Shown piece after piece: positions 7,602 to 13,249 of a stretch of DNA of 13,385 nt. The number at the start of each line of letters is the position of its first letter. Position 1 is the stretch's first letter. The position numbers and the translations under genes are program-made. Under the pieces are notes generated by a model. It saw only the letters and a list, made by a program, of their open reading frames with translations, did not search any database and was not told the DNA's origin. The stretch covers positions 1 to 13,385 of the forward strand of contig JBKJUK010000127.1 in the NCBI GenBank assembly GCA_046590705.1, given 5' to 3'. Source of the stretch: JBKJUK01 sp046590705. GTDB taxonomy: Bacteria > Acidobacteriota > Thermoanaerobaculia > Gp7-AA8.

Positions 7602-8120
7602 TCACGTTGGCATGGATGCGTCCCGAATCGCCTCCAACTGCAACTTCGGATATTGAGCGGGGTCAATCTTCGGCCAGGCCTGTCGAATCACACCTACCGG
7701 ATCGATCCAGTACGCGACGCGACGGGCGAACTGATCTTCAACTGATCTACATGCTCCGTAGGCCAACCCAATTTCCCGCTTCTGATCTGATAGCAGCGAG
7801 AACTTGAAGCCGTTCTTTTCCGCAAACGTGGTCAGTTCCGATTGAGCATCGAAGCTGCATCCGAGGATGGTGGTGTTGAGTCGTTCAAACTCGTCCGCGT
7901 AGTCCCGGAACCCGGAACCCTCTTTCTGTCAGCCAGGGGTGTTGGCCTTTGGAAAGAACCATAAGACGACGTTGCGGCCTCGTAGCGCTGAGAGTCTCAC
8001 CGACTTGCCGTTCTGGTCCTGCCCCTCGAACTCCGGCGCCAGCGTTCCTGCTTCGAGCATCCCGTCCCGTCTGGAAAAAAGCAGATCAGTCATTGAGCGA
8101 ATGATTCCTCTGATTCCCAT
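7602..8120 (-). CDS. Selenocysteine-containing peroxiredoxin (BCP/AhpC-TSA type), UGA read through
   Basis: Thiol/selenol peroxidase that reduces hydroperoxides, probably cytosolic. Read with UGA (7929-7931) as selenocysteine it is 172 aa. The thioredoxin fold starts LEAGTLAPEFEGQDQNGK, then NVVLWFFPKANTPG-Sec64. Pro57, Thr61 and Sec64 fit the peroxiredoxin PxxxTxxC motif, with Sec in place of the peroxidatic cysteine. After the UGA the frame stays open for 108 codons with family features: GFRDYADEF, TILGCSFDAQSELTTFAE, LAYGAC, and Arg133-Arg134 before VAYWIDPVG, the region of the conserved active-site arginine. Position 69, where E. coli BCP has its resolving cysteine, is Ser. Cys88 and Cys124 remain, so it is 1-Sec type or uses another resolving thiol. 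Start ATG 8118-8120 lies 3 nt after the stop of the 44-codon gene; Met10 (8093) or Met21 (8060) are alternatives. No selA, selB, selC or selD is in the window. Confidence 0.85.
7901..7931 (-). promoter_or_regulatory. Bacterial SECIS element with Sec-UGA codon
   Basis: On the minus strand the UGA is 7931-7929. After 9 nt, GGUUCCGG (7919-7912) pairs with CCGGGACU (7908-7901) around a GUU loop (7911-7909). This gives an 8-bp stem with two G-U pairs and a 4-bp GC-only top. The loop lies 17 nt after the UGA and begins with G. Both fit the known bacterial SECIS consensus: loop 3-14 nt, G in the first two loop positions, distance about 16-37 nt. It would recruit SelB with Sec-tRNA. Seen directly: the stem and spacing. 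Inferred: the function. Confidence 0.8.
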
Positions 8121-8123
8121 GTC

Positions 8124-8258
8124 CTACTTCTTCTTCGCCGAGGTTTTCTTGCGGCACGAACCCTTCGCTCCGGCCTTCGTGCCGGGTACCCGTTCATACC
8201 CAGGCCAGCAGGTCATTTTCTTGGCAGGCTTGTCACTGCTTCCACTCTTCTCAGCCAT
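8124..8258 (-). CDS. Small basic protein, 44 aa
   Basis: A short gene easily missed by length cut-offs. ATG 8256-8258 has a strong ribosome site, AGGAG with 6 nt spacing; the stop is TAG at 8124-8126. The protein has a Lys/Ser-rich start (AEKSGSSDKPAKK), a central CWPGYERVPGTKAGAKGSC, and a Lys-rich end (RKKTSAKKK). Cys17 and Cys35 could form a disulfide or half of a metal site. The Gly/Pro-rich core looks conserved in style, but I cannot name the family. Its stop is followed after GAC by the ATG of the selenoprotein, so translation of the two is probably coupled. It lies 71 bp after the ABC permease stop. A role with nucleic acid or as a peroxiredoxin accessory is only a guess. Confidence 0.75.
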   Translation of the reverse strand: MAEKSGSSDKPAKKMTCWPGYERVPGTKAGAKGSCRKKTSAKKK

Positions 8259-8329
8259 GGAATTCTCCTGCCGGAGACATTGCAAATCCCCAACCAGCGA
8301 TGGACGAATTTCTTCTGGCGTGTACTGGA

Positions 8330-9370
8330 CTACTTCCAGCGGAAGATTCGCAGCGCAATCGAGAACGAAACGAGCGTCCAGGCCGAGAGGATCAGCAGCT
8401 GTGAGGCGATCATCGGGAGTCCCGCTCCCTCCAGCATCACCGCGCGCAACGATTCATTCAGCGCGGTAAGCGGCAGTGCCCTGATCACCGGCTGCAGAGC
8501 ATCTGGAAATCGTTCCGAGGAAAAGAAGACTCCGGAGAGTATCCACATGGGCATCATGGTGATGTTCATCAGTCCGCTTACCGCTTCAATGGTCCGGGCG
8601 CGCGAAGCGATCAGCAGCCCCAGACCGCTGAAGGCCACCGCTCCGAGCAGACAGATCAGCGCCAGCGTGAAGATCGAACCGCGCATCGGCACACCGAACA
8701 CGAGCCTTCCGAACAACAGAAGGATGGTGACTTCCACCACCAGGAACACCAGTCGCGAGAGCATCTGCGCGAGCAGGTAATCACTCTTGCGCATCGGAGT
8801 TGCCACCAGCCGCTTGAGCAGTTTCTTCGTGCGTGCCGTAACAACGGAGAAGCCGATGCCCCACATCCCCGTCCCCATCAGATTCATCCCCAGGAGACCG
8901 GGAATGAGGAAGTCGATGTATCGCGAACCTTTTTCCGTCACCAGAATCTGCTGCACCGGCACTGCGGTTTTGCGACCAGCGGCTTGCTGAAGAACGTCGT
9001 CGGTCTCGAGCCGGGCGATCCTCGAATCGGGGCGGGTTTCGTCGAAGTGATACGTGTAGCCGTTAACATCTTTTTCCACGAGGAGCGAAACCTTTCCCGC
9101 GTGCAGCCGCTCAAAGGCCTCTTGCCGGGAAAAGATCCGCGGCAGCAGGGCCGGTGACCTGACAAGATGCTGCAGTATCGCTGCGTCGCCACTTTCCGCG
9201 ACGATACCGATTGGAATCTTCTCCGGGCCACGCTCTCTGAATGCGAAACCGAGAGCGAGTGCCAGAATGATCGGGAAGGCGAAGACCCAAAACATAGCCT
9301 CAGGCTCGCGAACGAATTCCTTGAGCCGTGCCACGGTCAACTCGAAGAGCGGTCCACGTGACTTACGCAT
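8330..9370 (-). CDS. ABC-2 type transporter permease
   Basis: Inner-membrane subunit of a two-gene ABC exporter, 346 aa. Helix 1 is at about 25-45 (MFWVFAFPIILALALGF). A large polar, presumably periplasmic, domain of about 100 residues (46-150) follows. Five more helices lie near 153-177, 205-227, 232-256, 264-284 and 320-343. The cytoplasmic motif LLKRLVATPMRKSDYLLAQ (184-202) between helices 2 and 3 is typical of the ABC2_membrane family (DrrB/YhhJ-like) and contacts the ATPase. Start ATG 9368-9370 has GGGAGGG about 9 nt upstream and overlaps the ATPase stop by 8 nt (ATGCGTAA), so the two are translated together. The substrate is unknown; relatives export drugs, lipids or polysaccharide precursors. 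Confidence 0.92.
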   Translation of the reverse strand: MRKSRGPLFELTVARLKEFVREPEAMFWVFAFPIILALALGFAFRERGPEKIPIGIVAESGDAAILQHLVRSPALLPRIFSRQEAFERLHAGKVSLLVEKDVNGYTYHFDETRPDSRIARLETDDVLQQAAGRKTAVPVQQILVTEKGSRYIDFLIPGLLGMNLMGTGMWGIGFSVVTARTKKLLKRLVATPMRKSDYLLAQMLSRLVFLVVEVTILLLFGRLVFGVPMRGSIFTLALICLLGAVAFSGLGLLIASRARTIEAVSGLMNITMMPMWILSGVFFSSERFPDALQPVIRALPLTALNESLRAVMLEGAGLPMIASQLLILSAWTLVSFSIALRIFRWK

Positions 9371-10310
9371 CGCGCAGTTCCCTCCCCGTCAGGGCCACAA
9401 AGACATCCTCGAGAGTGGCGTGATGGGTGGAAAGGGTGGTCAACTCGGCCCCTGACACTTCGATGAAGGCGATGAGTACGGGGAGCGTCACGGCCAGATC
9501 CGCCGAAGAGAGCGACCAGAGCGGACCTCGGCGCCGTACCGCCGTCACTGCCGCCAGCCCCTGAAGTGACGCCTCGTCGAGGTGTTTCGAGGTGCCGAAT
9601 TCGACGACGTTCGAGCCCGGCAGTGAACCGATCAACTCGGCCGGAGTTCCGAGCGCAATGCGTTTTCCATGATCGATGACCGCCACTCGGTCGCACAAAC
9701 GCTCCGCTTCATCCATGTAGTGAGTGGTAAGAACGATGGATCCACCAGCTGCCCTGAAGTTCGTCACCTGCTCCCACAACTGCAGTCTGCTCTGCGGATC
9801 GAGACCTGTGGTGGGCTCGTCGAGAAAAAGTACTTCGGGATTGCCGATCAGCGCGCAGGCCACGGCCAGACGCTGCTTCTGACCACCGGATAATTTCCCC
9901 ACACGCGCAGTGCGCTTCTCTCCGAGCGAGAACTGTTTGATCAGATCCTCGGGGTCTTTGCTATCGCGGAAGAACGATCGAAAAAGAATGAGCGTTTCCT
10001 CGATGGTCAGCTTCTCGTTGAGCTGGGTTTCCTGAAGCGAGATGCCAATCCGCTGCCGCAGTTCCTGCGAGTTGTCTGACCAGGTTTCCCCCAGAAGTCG
10101 TATCTCTCCGGAGTCGGGATCGGTGAGCCCTTCCAGCATCTCTACCGTCGTCGTTTTCCCGGCGCCGCTCGGACCCAAAAGTCCGAGACATTCGCCGCGC
10201 CTGACCTCGAGGTCGAGGCCGTCTACGGCCACAACGTCGCTGAAGGTCTTCCGCAGATTTCGGCAGGACACAGCAAGCTGGTCAGACTCTTCACTCGTTT
10301 TCGCGTTCAT
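9363..10310 (-). CDS. ABC transporter ATP-binding protein
   Basis: ATPase subunit that powers the permease encoded directly after it, 315 aa. Walker A GPSGAGKTT is at 46-54, the Q-loop Gln is at 93 in SLQETQL, the signature LSGGQKQR at 140-147, Walker B VLFLDEP at 160-166 followed by the D-loop GLD, and the H-loop His at 197 in TTHYMDEAERL. The C-terminal 80 residues are the extension usual in DrrA/CcmA-like exporter ATPases. I start it at ATG 10308-10310 (MNAKTSEESD), just before the first beta strand. The same frame is open back to 10457, but that stretch runs through a family A repeat and does not look like protein, so it is excluded. The Shine-Dalgarno sequence at 10310 is weak. Confidence 0.93.
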   Translation of the reverse strand: MNAKTSEESDQLAVSCRNLRKTFSDVVAVDGLDLEVRRGECLGLLGPSGAGKTTTVEMLEGLTDPDSGEIRLLGETWSDNSQELRQRIGISLQETQLNEKLTIEETLILFRSFFRDSKDPEDLIKQFSLGEKRTARVGKLSGGQKQRLAVACALIGNPEVLFLDEPTTGLDPQSRLQLWEQVTNFRAAGGSIVLTTHYMDEAERLCDRVAVIDHGKRIALGTPAELIGSLPGSNVVEFGTSKHLDEASLQGLAAVTAVRRRGPLWSLSSADLAVTLPVLIAFIEVSGAELTTLSTHHATLEDVFVALTGRELRDA

Positions 10311-10420
10311 CGAATGCGTATTCTGCCTGACTCCGAATCGAACGTGTCCGATTCTCCCGTCGAAGTGCGATTTCGCTCCCGGGATCGCTAGACAGACGAT
10401 CGGTTGTGAAGCAGGTGGTG

Positions 10421-10456
10421 GTAGGGGCGCGTTGCACGCGCCCACTCTCTCGTGCA
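10421..10456 (-). repeat. Family A palindromic repeat, copy 4
   Basis: Near-identical reverse complement of 3704-3740: GTAGGGGCGCGTTGCACGCG then CCCACTCTCTCGTGCA. It lies head to head with copy 5, 14 bp away. Confidence 0.8.
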
Positions 10457-10469
10457 TTTAGAAACGGCC

Positions 10470-10500
10470 GGGAGAGCGGGCGAACGCAGTTCGCCCCAAC
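10470..10500 (+). repeat. Family A palindromic repeat, copy 5
   Basis: GGGAGAGCGGGCGAACGCAG followed by TTCGCCCCAAC. Its stem GGGCGAA / TTCGCCC is closest to copy 1 (1279-1297), whereas copy 4 resembles copy 2. Two different sub-types are thus paired in inverted orientation. Confidence 0.8.
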
Positions 10501-10511
10501 AGTTAAAGCCG

Positions 10512-10656
10512 GTACTTTGTGGCCGGAGTTTTCAACTCCGGTGCTGAAGTTGCCGCGCGGGAGTTGCGATTGACATCACCCACGGATATGCGACCCGAAG
10601 TTGAAAACTTCGGCCACGAACGGCGTCGAGCCGATACTTTGTGGCCGGAGTTTCAA
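10512..10656. repeat. Family C repeat cluster (two palindromes and a half-site)
   Basis: Unit 1 is CCGGAGTT-TTC-AACTCCGG (10523-10541) preceded by TACTTTGTGG. Unit 2 is inverted: CCGAAGTT-GAA-AACTTCGG (10595-10613) followed by CCAC. Unit 3 repeats the lead TACTTTGTGGCCGGAGTTT (10635-10653) but the right arm is lost. The cluster lies just past the OmpA-like stop codon (10687) on the minus strand, where the hairpins could stabilise the mRNA end. No T-tract makes a firm terminator. Confidence 0.75.
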
Positions 10657-10686
10657 TTAAGGACCCGCGAGGCGCGACATATTCAC

Positions 10687-11310
10687 TTACTCGAGCACGA
10701 CCACCACTACGCGTCGGTTCTGCTGCCGTCCGGCCTTGTTGCGATTCGATCCAACCGGAAGCGTGTCCCCGTAGCTGATGGTCGACATGCGCGAGAGCGG
10801 GAGCTGGTGTTGTCGAGCAAGGTAACGTCGGACCGATTCCGCTCTCTGCTGCCCGAGGTTGTCGTTGATGGCAACGCTGCCCGTGTCATCGGTGTGTCCC
10901 TGAATCTCGATGAAGACAGCGCGATTCAGTTCTTTGATCTTTCCGCCGAGTTCGTCGAGAGCTGCTTTCGAATCTGCGCCGAGCTCATAGGAATTCAGCT
11001 TGAAGCGGACCCGGTCTTCCGAGAGAGTCTGTTCGAAAACTACTTTGCCTTTGGCCAGCAAACCGGCGTCCGTTGCACGCTGTAGTGCTTCGGCGGCACT
11101 ACGTCCGAGTTCTTCGACTCGTGCGTCGGTAGCCTTCTGTTTTTCCTGGAGGTCTTCGACCTGCCCTGCAACTGATTCAATCTTCTGATCGGTCCTGGCC
11201 TGGCTCTCCGTAATCTTGCGATCGACCGACCTCGTCGACGCGCAGCTGCTGAGTGTAAGGATCGTTGCGCCTGCAGCAATGGACGACTTGAATGCGGTTG
11301 TTCTGTTCAT
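10687..11310 (-). CDS. OmpA-like peptidoglycan-binding lipoprotein
   Basis: Envelope lipoprotein, 207 aa, likely anchored in the outer membrane and bound non-covalently to peptidoglycan. The signal peptide ends in the lipobox LSSC (Cys23). Residues 27-83 form a charged heptad-like coiled coil (SVDRKITESQARTDQKIESV and on), which can act as a spacer or oligomerise. The OmpA C-terminal domain covers about 88-207: FIEIQGHTDDTGS, NLGQQRAESVRRYL, and NRRVVVVV at the end. Asp141 and Arg156, 15 residues apart, sit where the family holds diaminopimelate. Start ATG 11308-11310 has AGAGGAG about 7 nt upstream and overlaps the stop of the VWA gene as ATGA. This is not a porin: no beta-barrel is present. 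It could be called Pal-like, but no tol genes are nearby. Confidence 0.9.
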   Translation of the reverse strand: MNRTTAFKSSIAAGATILTLSSCASTRSVDRKITESQARTDQKIESVAGQVEDLQEKQKATDARVEELGRSAAEALQRATDAGLLAKGKVVFEQTLSEDRVRFKLNSYELGADSKAALDELGGKIKELNRAVFIEIQGHTDDTGSVAINDNLGQQRAESVRRYLARQHQLPLSRMSTISYGDTLPVGSNRNKAGRQQNRRVVVVVLE

Positions 11311-12293
11311 GAATTGCTCCTCTTATTTGTCCGCTCGCTTGATCGAGCTGCGCCCCGCACCGGTGGGTCGGTTCCCCGATAACCATCCCTCACTCGCACG
11401 GAGCGCGCTCGTCTCGAGAGCTTCATTGTGATTCGGTGGTATCTGTCACCACCAACTCCGTTCGGTTTGAAGCCGACCAGATATTGTGTTCTCAGGTCAC
11501 TCAGTAGATTTCCGACTGCCGCCACCAACTGCACTCGGTCATTGGCGACCGACACTCTCCCCCCGGTCATGTTGGCAACCTCACGAAGCAGTTCGAGGTC
11601 TGTGACGGTCTCTGGATTCCGATCGTCGACCGGAGCATCTGCGAGCCTCAACCCGAAAGGGTAAACAGGTACGTCCACCCCCTCCAGGTCGACGCGCAGT
11701 TCACTGCGTGTCAGCCTCGAAGCGTTGTCCAGCCCGTCCGTCAGGAGAATGATGGCGCGTGAGCCATTGGTTCCGAGGATTGACTTGTCGGGCATGAGAG
11801 AAAGCGCGTCGTAGAAAGCCGTCTTTCCGTATGGCTTGATCCCTGACAAGGCGCGCAGTATTGCGGCTCCGCTTTTTGTGAACGGCACCTGCTCACGCAC
11901 CTCGCCACTCGAAAATACCCACAGTGCGAACTCGTCGCCAGGAATGGCACTTTTCACTAGAGTAGAAATCGCTTCTCTGGCCCCGTCGAGCTTCCCGCCC
12001 AGAGCCATTGAGCCCGATCCGTCGATGAGAATGGTGAAGGAAACCGGCGCGTTGGTGCTCCGCTCGAACAGGTCTGTGTGCACGCGTTTGCCGTCAATCA
12101 GCAGTGTAGCCTCAGCTGCCTTCAGGTCTTTGATGGCACGTCCTCGACGATCCAGCGCGGTGAAGGGAATCAGCACGTATCCTACCGATACCGACTGGGA
12201 GTAAGAGGGATCGGTCTGCTGGCAGAGAGCTTCCCCAGGTACGCCGGCCGCTGCGATCAGAAAGACCGCCATGACTCGAATGAGGAATCTCAT
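11307..12293 (-). CDS. Secreted VWFA-domain protein (acidobacterial VWFA-related type)
   Basis: Exported protein of 328 aa. The signal peptide covers about residues 1-24 (MRFLIRVMAVFLIAAAG...). An N-terminal beta domain (35-80) has VLIPFTALDRRGRAIKDL and ATLLIDGKR, the layout of the VWFA-related family first described in Acidobacteria. The VWA domain starts at 84: SFTILIDGSGSM gives the MIDAS motif Asp91-x-Ser93-x-Ser95, with Thr158 (GKTAFYD) and Asp186 (LLTDGLDN) completing the metal site. QYLVGFKPN and a tail ending RVRDGYRG are also typical. A basic Arg/Ser tail (311-328) is unusual and may be disordered. It likely binds a protein ligand through Mg2+ at the cell envelope. It is coupled to the OmpA-like gene by an ATGA overlap, which suggests that the two act together at the cell wall. 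No Shine-Dalgarno sequence precedes its ATG (12291-12293). Confidence 0.9.
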   Translation of the reverse strand: MRFLIRVMAVFLIAAAGVPGEALCQQTDPSYSQSVSVGYVLIPFTALDRRGRAIKDLKAAEATLLIDGKRVHTDLFERSTNAPVSFTILIDGSGSMALGGKLDGAREAISTLVKSAIPGDEFALWVFSSGEVREQVPFTKSGAAILRALSGIKPYGKTAFYDALSLMPDKSILGTNGSRAIILLTDGLDNASRLTRSELRVDLEGVDVPVYPFGLRLADAPVDDRNPETVTDLELLREVANMTGGRVSVANDRVQLVAAVGNLLSDLRTQYLVGFKPNGVGGDRYHRITMKLSRRARSVRVRDGYRGTDPPVRGAARSSERTNKRSNS

Positions 12294-12303
12294 GAGGTTG
12301 TGA

Positions 12304-12320
12304 GGCCCCGTTGCGGGACC
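12304..12320 (-). promoter_or_regulatory. Hairpin just upstream of the VWA start codon
   Basis: On the minus strand GGTCCCG pairs with CGGGGCC around a CAA loop, a 7-bp stem with one G-U pair. It ends 10 nt before the ATG, where a Shine-Dalgarno sequence would sit; none is seen. It could shape translation of the VWA-OmpA pair. It lacks a U-tract, so it is not a terminator. Confidence 0.4.
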
Positions 12321-12359
12321 AGTGATGATAAAACCTTGAACTGTTGCGTGACCGCTGAG

Positions 12360-12734
12360 TTACTGATCGCCTTTCTTGGAGTGCTCCTGAATATTCTTCC
12401 CGGCGCTCTCGAGCGCGCTCCCTGTGGCTGCTGCCGCGCCGCGTGCTGCAGTGGCAATACCCTCGCCAACCTGCTGCGCTCCCGCCTTCATCTGTTGCCC
12501 AGCCGGGGAATTCGCGACATTCTGTGCTCCTTCGCGTACATCCCTACCAACTTCCTTCGCGCCTTCCTTCACTTCCCGTCCGGCTACGACCGCATCCTGC
12601 TTCGCCTCAGCAGTTTCCCGAGCCGCCACGGACGTATCCGTCTTCGCGGTGTACTCCCCCTGCCCGGTCTTTTCTACGCTGCAACCCACCAGCACGAACG
12701 CTGTGGCAAAAAGGACTTGTGCAGTTTTCAGCAT
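12360..12734 (-). CDS. Small Ala/Lys-rich lipoprotein with amphipathic repeats
   Basis: Predicted envelope lipoprotein of 124 aa; the family is not recognised with certainty. MLKTAQVLFATAFVLVGC is a lipoprotein signal with Cys18. The mature part is Ala/Gly/Lys/Glu-rich and lacks Trp, Cys (after Cys18) and Pro except one (NSPAG). It shows near-repeats of the kind VAGREVKEGAKEVGRDVREGAQNV, written here as REVKEGAKE and RDVREGAQN, each 11 residues from the last, as in LEA-like or apolipoprotein-like amphipathic helices. ATG 12732-12734 has CAGGAGA 6-7 nt upstream; the open frame back to 12842 is excluded as it overlaps no plausible signal. Stop TAA lies 66 bp before the VWA start on the same strand, so it is probably the first gene of that cluster. 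A role in envelope stress or desiccation is only suggested. Confidence 0.82.
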   Translation of the reverse strand: MLKTAQVLFATAFVLVGCSVEKTGQGEYTAKTDTSVAARETAEAKQDAVVAGREVKEGAKEVGRDVREGAQNVANSPAGQQMKAGAQQVGEGIATAARGAAAATGSALESAGKNIQEHSKKGDQ

Positions 12735-12808
12735 GAGAGTCTCCTGGGCAGCTAAAAGCACAATCGAAGCCAGCGGTGGTTTTAAGCCGCGTGATGAAAC
12801 GGGGCCAT

Positions 12809-12918
12809 CTGCTTCGTTGTCGCCTCGGCCGGCCGGTTTCAACGTGGCTTAGGCCACGCCTCACCGCCCGACCTCGCCCCGCCTCGCATCTGACCCCGTC
12901 TGATCACGCTCTCATTTC
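12809..12918 (+). repeat. Family D repeat, copy 2
   Basis: 110 bp aligned with 5731-5838. The central hairpin is CGTGGC-TTAG-GCCACG (12843-12858). Its right 36 bp are also the outer part of the inverted-repeat arm 12883-12994, so families D and B are here fused in one larger unit. Confidence 0.75.
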
Positions 12919-13005
12919 GGGTGCGCGTGACTTCGTCCCGCGCTCGATCTCGTATGCGACGACGTGTGGAGCACAGGCAATCCTGCCTGTGACGGGACCA
13001 TCGGC
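12883..13005 (+). repeat. Long inverted repeat, left arm
   Basis: Near-identical to the reverse complement of 13250-13385, from CTCGCATCTGACCCCGT to past the family B palindrome (12972-12991). The main difference is about 14 bp missing here (after 12928). The region between the arms is about 245 bp. Confidence 0.85.
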
Positions 13006-13249
13006 ATTCACTGCCGTCGTCGTGATCACCCGATTCCTTACCTCGATTGTCTCGTCTGCCGTCGTGCGAACCGCTTGTCTCCTCGGGATTACGGCAGTCG
13101 TCGTTCACTCGAACACCCAAGTGGTACAGGATCGACATCCTCTCGCAGCTGACAGCTTTTTCAACAACGTTTACTTCCCGGAAGTGAGCGCCCCACCATC
13201 TCACTCCTGAATCACCGCCTCGTAAAAGTTTTACTGAAGCTGATAAACG

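Larger units (their letters stand above)
10311..10686. other. Intergenic region with two repeat clusters
   Basis: The 376 bp lie between the OmpA-like gene and the ABC ATPase, and must hold the promoter of the ABC operon if it is separate. From 10311 to 10420 I see no repeat and no firm promoter. From 10421 to 10500 two family A repeats face each other. From 10512 to 10656 there are three family C units. A plus-strand frame at 10519-11085 crosses the repeats and then runs antisense to the OmpA-like gene, so it is not a gene. Confidence 0.65.

Noticed and set aside
7602..8120. Peroxiredoxin as a pseudogene with a nonsense mutation
   Set aside because: The stop is UGA exactly at the catalytic cysteine, the frame downstream is intact and typical, and a consensus-fitting SECIS stem follows. 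A random nonsense mutation would not be expected to show all three.
10311..10457. N-terminal extension of the ABC ATPase (49 more codons)
   Set aside because: It passes through a family A palindrome and has no protein-like features; the ATPase fold begins soon after Met at 10310.
13222..13234. GTAAAAGTTTTAC as an operator
   Set aside because: Symmetric but isolated, with no gene start next to it; could be chance in an AT-richer patch.
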